DNA of 64,000 nucleotides from Vibrio qingdaonensis (GTDB taxonomy: Bacteria > Pseudomonadota > Gammaproteobacteria > Enterobacterales > Vibrionaceae): contig NZ_JAKRRY010000002.1 in NCBI RefSeq assembly GCF_026191675.1, positions 306,491-370,490 on the forward strand. Reading direction: 5' to 3'. Made by a program: the position numbers and the translations under genes. The notes below the pieces were generated by a model that was not told where the DNA came from, searched no databases, and worked only from the letters and a program-made list of their open reading frames with translations. Positions 34,724 through 43,123 of this stretch are shown here, piece after piece. The first letter of the stretch is position 1; each line of letters opens with the position of its first letter.

Positions 34724-36034
34724 TTATTTCAAGAACCCTAAATCTTGTACCGAGAAATTCGCTAAGTTTGGAAAGATATAGCCCATCGCATCATCCGTTC
34801 TTACTCCCATCCATTTCGCAATTGTCGCACCAATTTGCTCAACAGAAGTCGTCGGGATCATTCGTCCTTTATTGAAGTCATTTTCGCCATCAAGGATTAA
34901 CGATGGCCACTGCCCGTATAACTGTCCGCTATTTAACGCGCCGCCCATCACTAGGTGATTGCTTGCCCAGCCATGGTCAGTTCCGGCGCCATTGCTCGCT
35001 AAGCGTCGCCCAAAATCAGACATGGTCATTGTGGTCACTTTGTCGCCCAGTCCTGATGCTTCCATAGATTGATTGAACGCGGCAAGCGACTGGCTCAAAG
35101 CGCTCAGCAATTGCGTATGAGTATCCAATTGATTGGCGTGTGTGTCAAAGCCACCTAAGCCGACAAAATAGATTTGCTTCTGATGCCCAAGTTGATCGCT
35201 CGACTTAATCAATCGCGCGACGGTATGGAGCTGATGACTTAACGATATATCAGGAAAATGCGCTTCTTCCGGAACCGATTCAATCGCCGTTGCGAGTTGG
35301 TCTCGTATTGAAATTGAATCATCCTTCACGCGATCAAACTCTCGTCCAAACGCTGTTAGCGGGGATAAACTCATCACCTGATCAAAGCTCTTACGGCGCA
35401 AACTATTACTAACGGCATTCACTTTAGGCAGTGATGATGCCTTAATAAGGTTAGCACTGTGATCGCTGCCATTTAGTAGCTGCGCATATCCGTTAAGACT
35501 AAACGTCGGGCTAATGGTGTCTGTATCGCTACTGAGCACATCCATCAAGCGTCCTGCCCAGCCTAACGGTGTGGTACTGCCAGACCAGCCACGCTGCCAT
35601 TCTGTTTGTTGTGAGTTGTGAGAAAATAGAAACGGCGGCATCGCATGCGTTCCATCTTGCAAACCCGCTTTCGTTGAAGGCTCTATCAGCACACCGCTAT
35701 TCGCAATGGCGATCATTTTGCCACTGTCGAAAAGGTTTTGAATGCCTGTCATTGATGGGTGTAAACCTAATGTCAGGTCTGACCCCGTATTCAACGACAG
35801 CGGCAATAATGAGGCCTGTGGGAGGGCTATATCTGGACGAGCAGCAGCGTACTCATCATAGTGGGCATTATCGTTGGGCACTAACATGTTAAAGCCATCA
35901 TTCCCGCCAAACAAAAACACACAAACTAAGGCTTTATAATCATTGTTTGGTAGGGCATGTGCAGAGCCGGTACCCATCATCGAGACAAGTGGTGTCGAGG
36001 CCATCGCCGCTAAAAGTTGACGACGTGAAATCAT
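34724..36034 (-). CDS. DUF1501 protein with Tat-type signal
   Basis: 436-residue exported protein of the DUF1501 family, distantly related to sulfatases and alkaline phosphatases. The N-terminus MISRRQLLAAM has twin arginines followed by a hydrophobic stretch and an AHA cleavage site, so Tat export of a folded protein is likely. Family motifs include 'LVCVFLFGGNDGFNMLVP', 'VGLGGFDTHANQ', 'MSDFGRRLASNG' and 'GTDHGWASNHLVMGG' with the metal-type Asp/His. It is translationally coupled (4-nt overlap) behind the DUF1800 gene. This pair is widespread and conserved but its biochemical role is unknown. Confidence 0.9.
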   Translation of the reverse strand: MISRRQLLAAMASTPLVSMMGTGSAHALPNNDYKALVCVFLFGGNDGFNMLVPNDNAHYDEYAAARPDIALPQASLLPLSLNTGSDLTLGLHPSMTGIQNLFDSGKMIAIANSGVLIEPSTKAGLQDGTHAMPPFLFSHNSQQTEWQRGWSGSTTPLGWAGRLMDVLSSDTDTISPTFSLNGYAQLLNGSDHSANLIKASSLPKVNAVSNSLRRKSFDQVMSLSPLTAFGREFDRVKDDSISIRDQLATAIESVPEEAHFPDISLSHQLHTVARLIKSSDQLGHQKQIYFVGLGGFDTHANQLDTHTQLLSALSQSLAAFNQSMEASGLGDKVTTMTMSDFGRRLASNGAGTDHGWASNHLVMGGALNSGQLYGQWPSLILDGENDFNKGRMIPTTSVEQIGATIAKWMGVRTDDAMGYIFPNLANFSVQDLGFLK

Positions 36035-37746
36035 TGGGCAAGCTCCTCTATATGAAACTCTTGGCTGGTCACTACAATATAAAGTGCGTTGCGAACCTTT
36101 AAACTCTGCTGCGTATCGCGAAGGTCGTCTAACCCTTCTAATACGATGGCTCGTAGCGGCTCACTCATTCGTTGAGAAAGCAGACGTCTTTCAATTTCAT
36201 CGATCAATGCCAAGTGATCATTGGCTATCGCTTCTAAAGGCGCGGTATTAATGACGATACGCTTAGGGTTCTCTTCGCCCTCATAATTGGTTCGGCCAGT
36301 TGCGGACCAAAGCTGATTATTGGTGAGTATAAAGTTGTTCCAACTGAGTATCTCAAATTCTGGTGCAACGTCATTGGCGTCTGAAATCTCGCCAATTGGA
36401 GCGTAATCTGGAGAGAAAAAATTGAACACGCTCGGCGATCCAAGCGGCGACTGTCCATATGACCCAAACGTGCTAATAGAGTCATGGAAGCGCCCTGAAG
36501 GATCGGCGGATTTAGCCTCTAAGGCGCGGAAAAAATTGGTCATCGCTATTAATGGCTCTTTCATCTTAACAGGCGAACGATCACCGCCGCTCAGTGCCTC
36601 GCTATCAGTGAGAACCCCGCGGATCACCGCTTTAAGATCCCCTCTCACTCCCTGACCATTATCGGCAAATAGTGCACTAACCCTTGCAACATAAGCGGGC
36701 GAAGGATTCGACGTGACCAACCTTTGGATAAGATGCTTACTGATCAACGGAGCGGTGTTCGAGTGATTCAGCAACATATCCATGGCTTGTGCCATATCCT
36801 GTTCGGCGGTTTGCCCTTGTGCAAATACCTCGCCCATCACTACTTTTTCTTCATCGTCATGACGCTCAGGATACGCCACCATAGGTAAGAACCAATTTCC
36901 GTCTTTGGATCCCCAATTCGGTTGGTTTTTCTCGGCGATGTGCCAACCGGTAAACACGCGTGCAAGGTTTTCAATGTCGTCTTGCGAGTAGGTTGGGATC
37001 CGCTGCCCTAGGCTATCAAGTTTTTCGGTGCCATCTGGGTTGAGTTCATAAAGCCCAATACTAAACAACTGCATGACTTCACGTGCATAGTTTTCATCAG
37101 GGTAGCGATTACTCTCTGGCGCCGCCTTTTGGTTCGCCATCATTGACAAGTAATCACCCATCGCGGCATGACGCGTGACTGATTCGATCAAATCACGATA
37201 ATTGCCAAAAGCATGAGTGATAAGCATGTCGTAGTAGTCAGTCATCTCTAGGGCTCGGCCATTTAAGCTAGCGCCATATCGTGAAATTACGAATATTTCA
37301 CTTAATGCAAATGCGACTCGCTGTCTGAGTTGATCTGGGGCATTCAGGCTAAGATCCCACCACACGGCCGCACGATCCGATTGGTTGTAACTGTCGCCAG
37401 CGCCTTCTAGGGGGTATTCGTTAAGACGTGTTAAGTGCAAGCTTGGCGCCATAGAAAACTGCTGATTGAGCCAAGTGACATAGCCTAACGTTGCGAGTTC
37501 TTGATAGGAGTCCGGTTTAGGACCAAATGTTGACCGATAGAGAAAGTCATAACGCTGATTTTTTGTCAGGGGGATCGGCTCGGGGGGAACATTGCCCGAA
37601 TCACTATCGCCTTCTCCGCCACATGCTGAAAGCAGTGAAAGGCCAAGGAAGCATGCAGTCAATTTGAAGGCACAGCGCTTTAAAACAGAAGACAACTCAG
37701 AAACCTTATTCTGTAGATGATGTCGCCGCACACTAACGAAGATCAT
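36031..37746 (-). CDS. DUF1800 lipoprotein
   Basis: Exported DUF1800 protein of about 571 residues. A basic N-terminus, a hydrophobic stretch 'LTACFLGLSLLSAC' and a lipobox Cys indicate a lipoprotein. The DUF1800 domain follows: 'RYDFLYRSTFGP', 'YVTWLNQQF', 'QRVAFALSEIFVIS', 'NYAREVMQLFSIGLYELNPD' and 'VFTGWHI'. The ATG at 37746 is preferred to 37821. DUF1800 and DUF1501 proteins almost always occur as a pair, so a joint envelope function is inferred. It overlaps the DUF1501 start by 4 nt. Confidence 0.88.
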   Translation of the reverse strand: MIFVSVRRHHLQNKVSELSSVLKRCAFKLTACFLGLSLLSACGGEGDSDSGNVPPEPIPLTKNQRYDFLYRSTFGPKPDSYQELATLGYVTWLNQQFSMAPSLHLTRLNEYPLEGAGDSYNQSDRAAVWWDLSLNAPDQLRQRVAFALSEIFVISRYGASLNGRALEMTDYYDMLITHAFGNYRDLIESVTRHAAMGDYLSMMANQKAAPESNRYPDENYAREVMQLFSIGLYELNPDGTEKLDSLGQRIPTYSQDDIENLARVFTGWHIAEKNQPNWGSKDGNWFLPMVAYPERHDDEEKVVMGEVFAQGQTAEQDMAQAMDMLLNHSNTAPLISKHLIQRLVTSNPSPAYVARVSALFADNGQGVRGDLKAVIRGVLTDSEALSGGDRSPVKMKEPLIAMTNFFRALEAKSADPSGRFHDSISTFGSYGQSPLGSPSVFNFFSPDYAPIGEISDANDVAPEFEILSWNNFILTNNQLWSATGRTNYEGEENPKRIVINTAPLEAIANDHLALIDEIERRLLSQRMSEPLRAIVLEGLDDLRDTQQSLKVRNALYIVVTSQEFHIEELAQ

Positions 37747-38161
37747 GATTTGCAGCAATCTAACCCAGTATAAACTGTGCGACGGGTTCAAATTTGCCAA
37801 GGCGGTAGCAAAGTTACCCAAGCCATATCGTTATATAAACTATACGTATACCCGGCTAGCCCAACACTTAGTCATTCGTTTGAAGCAAGGAGTCTACTCA
37901 CAGTGTGTACAGAATTTCTTGGTGATCACAAAGTCACACCGTGATTGTTTTGCTCGCTTTTGCCCCATTGTAAGGCAGACCTTTTACTCATTCGCATCTT
38001 GTTAATCTGCGTTTGCCTTAAAAGAAATTATCCGAATCTAAATGGAGAGAGTACACACCTCAAATTAAATTGAATTTAGTTATCTTGCATAGGTAAACCA
38101 ACACAAACACGGTCAATATTTAGCTATCATTGGCCGATATTTACCTGTATTGGCCGAGTTA
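37747..38161. other. Divergent intergenic region before the effector-like gene
   Basis: 415 bp without a supportable gene. It carries the promoters of the DUF1800 gene (minus) and the effector-like gene (plus). It ends in a ~20-nt tandem repeat at 38111-38160. Confidence 0.5.
38111..38160 (+). repeat. Imperfect ~20-nt tandem repeat at effector gene start
   Basis: Units at 38111-38131 and 38132-38151, with a partial third from 38152, follow the pattern GGcC(A/G)ATATTTAnCTnTnATT. ATTGGCCGA is repeated exactly at 38129-38137 and 38149-38157. Confidence 0.7.
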
Positions 38162-40375
38162 ATGAGATATCAAAGTAAACCCGTAGATTCAATGCCACTA
38201 ATGGCACCTGAAGATACATTTAAAGAGAAAACACAAACCAACATCGCTCATAACCCAACGCCAACGGGTGACCCTCAAGAAGTTACCTTAGAATACAATG
38301 TGGCGTTAGCTTGTTCACTCGATGAAGTAAAAGCATTCAGTATTGATTCGTTTGTTGTAGCTGAAACGAACAAAGAAAAGAACCCCCTTAATTCTTGGGT
38401 TAAATCAAGAGGTTCAGATAACATCAGCACCATATTGAGTACTCCAATATTGGTTAATGAGCCTAAGACTCTGCTCTATCAGTTTGTGGGCTCTAAGAAA
38501 ACAGCGTTGAGCTATGACAATGTCCTTCCTGTCAAAAAAGGCAGTGCCGTTTATCGTGATGTCTTTATACCAGTTAAGCCTTCCGTTCAAGTTGGGGAGC
38601 GTCTAGGTTGGCCTACAGAGGGGTATTTCTACCACTTTATTGATGATGAACTTACCCATGAGTACAAAATCGCGGGTAATAACAAGTGGGGTTTCAATGT
38701 CACAGAGTCCACTAAAGATGGGCTCAGCGATGAAATCATCGTACCCAAACTACAATCTACGATTTTGCTGCCTTATAAAATCGATAATCAAGTGATTGCC
38801 AGGCAACACCTTTTGTATAAAAAAGAGAAACTCTCACCAGACCTACTTTTGGGTGATATTACGGCGAAGTGGCTCGATGAATACGCTTGTCTTCTTGATA
38901 TGGATACGGTGTTTTCCACTCGAACAGCACCGATTTTAGAAAAAGAGAAAGAGCAGGATGGTAAAGTCATTTACATCATTAAGAGTGGGGATAGCCTGTC
39001 TAAAGTCGCGCACAGACAGGGAATAACACTCGAAGAATTACTGACTTTAAACCCTAGGTACAAGGTCTCTCCAGACAGAGTGAATGTCGGTGATGAAATT
39101 ATCATTGAAGTTGACCAAATGACACAATTTGAACCTGAGTATCATACCTGTCAACTTGACTCTAAGATGAATCAACGTGAAACATGGAGTAGTATTGCTG
39201 CGTTATATAATCTCTCGCCTAAGTCCCTATTAGGGATGAACCCGCACTATGATGCCGACCCTTCTGCGTTATTACTTGGTGATAAGCTTAAAGTGACATT
39301 ACCTAAAGAATCGAGTGGTCAATCTTCCGTTCGTTCTCCTTTGCCTGTTGAAGACGTGACAACGTCAAAAATAGTGTTTGCTCATTCCAATATTCAGTGT
39401 GAAGTCAGCAGTAAATCCCACTGTCATGTGCATCCTATTATTGGTGATTCGGGCGCTGATAAGAACACACCTGTGATTAAAGTTAAACAACTCATTTTGC
39501 GTTCAGAGCCGTTATCAATATCGGACAACTTGGAGTTATTGGCTTTTGGTGATGGAGAGGCCCTTAGTAATGGAAGTAAAGGCCTTGAAGTCAAAATCGT
39601 TCAAGAGGCATTGATTGAATTGGGTTTCGATTTAGGTCCTGCGGGGGCCGACGGAGATTTTGGACCAGCCACCGAGAATGCAATTAAGCGATTTCAAAAG
39701 ACTTATGAACCTTCACATAACACGTATACGACTTATCAATTTGGTAATATTGATGGGAGGGTTGGTCAGAACGAAATTCTAGCTTTGGATGAGGCTGTCG
39801 TACTTCAATGGATGCTTAAAGAAGACAAGGTAACTAATTGGGCAGACAGTTCTTTTGGAGAAGTTTTAGGTTCGGTTGAGTCCAAAAATGACTACTCCGC
39901 ATACAACAGAACAAAAGGAGGACTGAAAGCCTTTTTTGAAACTAAGCTAACGACGTTTACTGTTTCTGAGGTGATCGCCAAGCAAAAAGAAAGAAGTATG
40001 TTTGCGGTTGGCCGTTTCCAGATAATCCCCTCAACTCTAAATGAGGCAGTTGAGTACTTATCAATTAATAAAAAAGATGTATTTGACAAGAAAATTCAAG
40101 ATCGTATTTTTAATGAGTTTCTAATAAAAAAGAAGAGGCCTCAGATTATCGCATACCTTGAAGGCTCGGGTAGTGTTGAAGATGCTACCTACGCATGGGC
40201 AAAAGAGTTTGCATCTGCAGGGGTTGAAAAAGGAAGAAAAATAAGCAGTGATAGAATCGCGAAAGGTGGAGAGTCCTACTACTCAGGGGATGGGTTAAAT
40301 AAGGCTCATTTAACACCTAATACAATGAAAGAAACTTTAATTACAGCAAAGAAAGATAGTGCTTACCATGATTAG
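38162..40375 (+). CDS. LysM / peptidoglycan-binding / lysozyme-like protein, candidate antibacterial effector
   Basis: 737 residues without signal peptide or membrane segment. Positions are counted from the in-frame TTG at 38150; subtract 4 for the ATG. The N-terminal ~260 residues are of unknown fold and include 'RLGWPTEGYFYHFIDDEL'. A LysM domain is at ~274-320 ('YIIKSGDSLSKVAHRQGITL'), and a second LysM-like unit at ~331-384. A PG_binding_1 domain spans ~470-520 ('GADGDFGPATENAIKRFQK'). A lysozyme/transglycosylase-like domain spans ~565-735, with candidate catalytic E577 in 'GSVESKNDYSAYN' and 'AVGRFQIIPSTL'. A cytoplasmic wall hydrolase overlapped by a gene for an exported small protein suggests a type VI effector. 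No secretion genes are nearby. Confidence 0.8.
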   Translation: MRYQSKPVDSMPLMAPEDTFKEKTQTNIAHNPTPTGDPQEVTLEYNVALACSLDEVKAFSIDSFVVAETNKEKNPLNSWVKSRGSDNISTILSTPILVNEPKTLLYQFVGSKKTALSYDNVLPVKKGSAVYRDVFIPVKPSVQVGERLGWPTEGYFYHFIDDELTHEYKIAGNNKWGFNVTESTKDGLSDEIIVPKLQSTILLPYKIDNQVIARQHLLYKKEKLSPDLLLGDITAKWLDEYACLLDMDTVFSTRTAPILEKEKEQDGKVIYIIKSGDSLSKVAHRQGITLEELLTLNPRYKVSPDRVNVGDEIIIEVDQMTQFEPEYHTCQLDSKMNQRETWSSIAALYNLSPKSLLGMNPHYDADPSALLLGDKLKVTLPKESSGQSSVRSPLPVEDVTTSKIVFAHSNIQCEVSSKSHCHVHPIIGDSGADKNTPVIKVKQLILRSEPLSISDNLELLAFGDGEALSNGSKGLEVKIVQEALIELGFDLGPAGADGDFGPATENAIKRFQKTYEPSHNTYTTYQFGNIDGRVGQNEILALDEAVVLQWMLKEDKVTNWADSSFGEVLGSVESKNDYSAYNRTKGGLKAFFETKLTTFTVSEVIAKQKERSMFAVGRFQIIPSTLNEAVEYLSINKKDVFDKKIQDRIFNEFLIKKKRPQIIAYLEGSGSVEDATYAWAKEFASAGVEKGRKISSDRIAKGGESYYSGDGLNKAHLTPNTMKETLITAKKDSAYHD

Positions 40376-40799
40376 AAAATATGTTTTACCACTTATGATT
40401 TTACTTGTTAATTTAACTCCTTATGCCAAAGCCGTAACAATAGGAGATGATATTTGTGATTTTGTCAATAATGAAAATTATAGCGATGTATTCAAGACTA
40501 GCTTAAAAAACCAGTACCACTCAGGTCCCAACTTTAACAAGCATGATTATGTCTTTACCTATTCCTGCGGAGGTGGGGCTATTTGTGGGAATATTATGTC
40601 ATCTCCAGGCAATGTTTTGACCGATTTTCCAAGTGAGTTTTTGGTGGACTCGCAAGAAGGGGAATTTAGTATGGATTATGATGTGAATTCAAATAAAATC
40701 TGTTTTACAGGCAAGAGTGCTTTTGACTCAGAGTTTTATAATCATGAGTGCTATAAACTCCTTTCAGGAAAGCTTATAAAAGTCGGTACAGCACAATAA
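40368..40799 (+). CDS. Exported small Cys-rich protein, candidate immunity protein
   Basis: 143 residues and no recognised family. A clear signal peptide (MIRKYVLPLMILLVNLTPY, cleavage after AKA) sends it to the periplasm. The mature part has five or so Cys ('DICDFV', 'SCGGGAICGN', 'NKICF', 'HECYKL'), consistent with disulfides. The ATG at 40368 overlaps the upstream gene by 8 nt; a GTG at 40359 is also in frame. Overlap with a wall-hydrolase gene, periplasmic location, lack of homologues known to me and AT-richer DNA are what one expects of an immunity protein against the upstream enzyme. Confidence 0.75.
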   Translation: MIRKYVLPLMILLVNLTPYAKAVTIGDDICDFVNNENYSDVFKTSLKNQYHSGPNFNKHDYVFTYSCGGGAICGNIMSSPGNVLTDFPSEFLVDSQEGEFSMDYDVNSNKICFTGKSAFDSEFYNHECYKLLSGKLIKVGTAQ

Positions 40800-41193
40800 T
40801 ACCTCCTTACCTACGATAAAGTTAAGTCTTCCAGCTAGCGCAAGTTTACTGCTCGCGCTAGTTCTCCAAAACTCACTTTGCAATACTTGAAGTTATTTAT
40901 GAATTGCTAATATTAGATTTTTAGCAACGCATTTTTGTCCAAAAAAGAGTTTCAGTGTGCGGGGGAGTGGTGTTTGGAATGAGGTACTTGCGGTCAGAAG
41001 TACCGAAAGGGACAAATGTTTTGTTAGTCCAGTCCCTTTGAGTGACACGCGCTGTTGCCTAGAATAGATTTCAATCAAGCAACTCGGTAAAAGGATTGGG
41101 AGTCACACACATTTAGGTCAGCTTGGTTGATTAATCTTTGAGCGACCCCATGTCATATCTAAGCTCGTATCTATTATGCAAGGATAGCGATAT
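40800..41193. other. Hairpin-rich intergenic region upstream of lysE-like gene
   Basis: 394 bp without a gene but with a series of dyads: CTAGCGC/GCGCTAG (40835-40861), TCCAAA/TTTGGA (40938-40978), GGTACTT/AAGTACC (40983-41004), AAAGGGAC/GTCCCTTT (41006-41039) and GTTGC/GCAAC (41054-41083). The three central ones are adjacent and could form a structured leader or a small RNA. The first may end the effector-immunity transcript. No known riboswitch class was recognised. Confidence 0.4.
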
Positions 41194-41805
41194 ATGGATT
41201 ATGTATTCACGGTTGCGTTATTTGCGGTGTCAGCGTCGGTTACGCCTGGACCGAATAATATTATGGTGATGACGTCGGGGGTAAATTTTGGCGTTAAGAA
41301 GAGTTTACCGCTGCTTTTTGGCATTTGCGTTGGCTTTACCATGATGCTGCTACTGGTGGGTGTCGGATTTTCACAACTCTTTGAGCTATTCCCCAATCTC
41401 CATTTTATAATTAAGTGTGTTGGGGTGCTTTACTTGTTGTATCTCGCTTATCTGATTGCAAGCTCCTCTTCCTCCATTCATTCGGACCATCAAAATCAGC
41501 CTTTATCCTTTATGAAAGGCGCAATATTTCAATGGTTCAACGCTAAAGCATGGGTGGTTGCCACTGGGGCAATTGCTGCGTTTACCACCGCTGGTACGAG
41601 TTTCCTTGCTCAGAACATGATGATAGCCACAACGTTTTTTGTGGTTTCCTTTCCATGTGTCGGTCTATGGTTGGCGTTTGGGTCACTGCTGAAAAATATT
41701 CTCAATAGCCCAACGCGCCGCAAGTGGTTTAATTTCGCCATGTCGGGGTTACTGGTGCTATCGGTCTATCCCGTGCTGGTGGAGATTACGCAGGAGATCA
41801 CCTAG
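41194..41805 (+). CDS. LysE/RhtB-family amino-acid exporter
   Basis: Inner-membrane exporter of amino acids or derivatives. 203 residues with about six membrane segments. The family N-terminal signature 'SVTPGPNNIMVMTSGVNFG' and the later 'FNAKAWVVATGAIAAF' are both clear. The substrate is unknown. Length and motifs are complete. It lies behind a hairpin-rich leader and is probably monocistronic, since trhO begins 159 bp later with its own ribosome-binding site. Confidence 0.88.
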   Translation: MDYVFTVALFAVSASVTPGPNNIMVMTSGVNFGVKKSLPLLFGICVGFTMMLLLVGVGFSQLFELFPNLHFIIKCVGVLYLLYLAYLIASSSSSIHSDHQNQPLSFMKGAIFQWFNAKAWVVATGAIAAFTTAGTSFLAQNMMIATTFFVVSFPCVGLWLAFGSLLKNILNSPTRRKWFNFAMSGLLVLSVYPVLVEITQEIT

Positions 41806-41964
41806 CGACGTGGACACGTAAACCCTACTCTTAATGCTGTTATATAGCCCTATTTTTGGTTGGTTTTTGTCATAGTAATGCTTGGTTATACTTCGCGTCA
41901 CATTAACAAGCCGATAACGGCACGACGCTCTGGATTTACGTTCCAGCTCGCAGAAGGAAAAACC

Positions 41965-42945
41965 ATGTCTCAATATGTTGTATGTGCGCTATATAAGTTT
42001 GTCACTCTTAAAGACTACCAAGATATTCGCCAGCCGCTCACTGAAATCCTTACTACTAATGCTATTCGCGGAACGCTATTGCTTGCGAGCGAAGGCATTA
42101 ATGGCACCGTTGCAGGCAAACGAGAATCAATCAACGCGTTGCTCCATTGGTTTCAACAAGATTCTCGATTAAAGGATGTCGTGTATAAAGAGTCGTTTAG
42201 TGACACGCAGCCGTTTAACCGCACGAAAGTGAAACTGAAGAAAGAAATCGTGACGATGGGCGTGGAAGGGATTGATCCGCTCAATGTCGTGGGTACCTAT
42301 GTAAAACCGAAAGATTGGAATGAACTGATTTCTGATCCAGACGTGTTGCTGGTGGATACTCGCAATGACTATGAAGTGGATATTGGTACTTTCAAAAATG
42401 CCGTTAACCCAAATACGGAAACGTTTAGGGAGTTCCCTCAATACGTTGCTGATAACCTAGACCCCACAAAACACAAGAAAGTGGCGATGTTCTGCACCGG
42501 AGGGATCCGTTGCGAAAAATCCACCGCGTATATGAAAGAGCAAGGCTTTGAAGAAGTCTATCATCTCGAAGGCGGTATTCTTAAGTATTTAGAAGATGTG
42601 CCTGAACAAGACAGTATGTGGGAAGGCGACTGCTACGTGTTCGACGGACGTGTTGCCGTGAATCACCAACTAGAAAAAAGTGGTTATGATGTCTGTAACG
42701 CCTGTCGCTTACCGATTACCATCGAAGATCAAGCGTCGGAGCACTTTGAAAAAGGGGTGAGCTGCCCCAAGTGTGTCGATAAACACAGCGACGAGCAAAA
42801 AGCGCGTTTCCGTGAGCGAGAGAAGCAGGTTCAACTTTCCAATGCGCGGGGCGAAACTCACGTTGGTGGGGAAGCGGCACAACTCATCGAGCAGCGTAAA
42901 AAACAAAAGCGCGCGATGAAAGCTCAGCAACGCTCGGGAAAGTAA
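41965..42945 (+). CDS. trhO: tRNA uridine-34 hydroxylase (rhodanese-like)
   Basis: Oxygen-dependent hydroxylation of uridine 34 to 5-hydroxyuridine in tRNA anticodons (TrhO, formerly YceA). 326 residues: an N-terminal acylphosphatase-like region ('[18 protein letters not shown]', '[11 protein letters not shown]') and a rhodanese domain ('[19 protein letters not shown]') with active-site Cys in '[16 protein letters not shown]'. The C-terminus is basic and Lys/Gln-rich with Cys pairs ('CNACRLPI', 'CPKC') that may bind zinc. The frame is open from 41860, but the ATG at 41965 with AGAAGGA just upstream matches the family start. Confidence 0.93.
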   Translation: MSQYVVCALYKFVTLKDYQDIRQPLTEILTTNAIRGTLLLASEGINGTVAGKRESINALLHWFQQDSRLKDVVYKESFSDTQPFNRTKVKLKKEIVTMGVEGIDPLNVVGTYVKPKDWNELISDPDVLLVDTRNDYEVDIGTFKNAVNPNTETFREFPQYVADNLDPTKHKKVAMFCTGGIRCEKSTAYMKEQGFEEVYHLEGGILKYLEDVPEQDSMWEGDCYVFDGRVAVNHQLEKSGYDVCNACRLPITIEDQASEHFEKGVSCPKCVDKHSDEQKARFREREKQVQLSNARGETHVGGEAAQLIEQRKKQKRAMKAQQRSGK

Positions 42946-43026
42946 GCCAAATAAAGCCATTGATCGTTGTTAATGGCTAAATTGAGCTCCTATTAATGAG
43001 TCAATTGAGCGTGTGTCATACTCAAC

Positions 43027-43062
43027 AAAAAGGGAGCGAGACGGTGGTCTTGCTCCCTTTTT
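43027..43062. terminator. Strong bidirectional terminator
   Basis: 16-bp stem with one mismatch or G-T pair (AAAAAGGGAGC... / ...GCTCCCTTTTT) and a 4-nt loop, between trhO and the convergent AI-2E-family gene. Confidence 0.93.
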
Positions 43063-43123
43063 ATTATACGATGCCCGTCACTTTACTATCAATGAGGCAT
43101 GCATTCAGTCGGTTAGCTCATGG

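Noticed and set aside
38162..40799. A phage lysis cassette as explanation for the LysM-lysozyme gene
   Set aside because: No holin, spanin or structural phage genes are adjacent, and the small partner has a cleavable signal peptide. Not fully excluded, but less fitting than effector-immunity.
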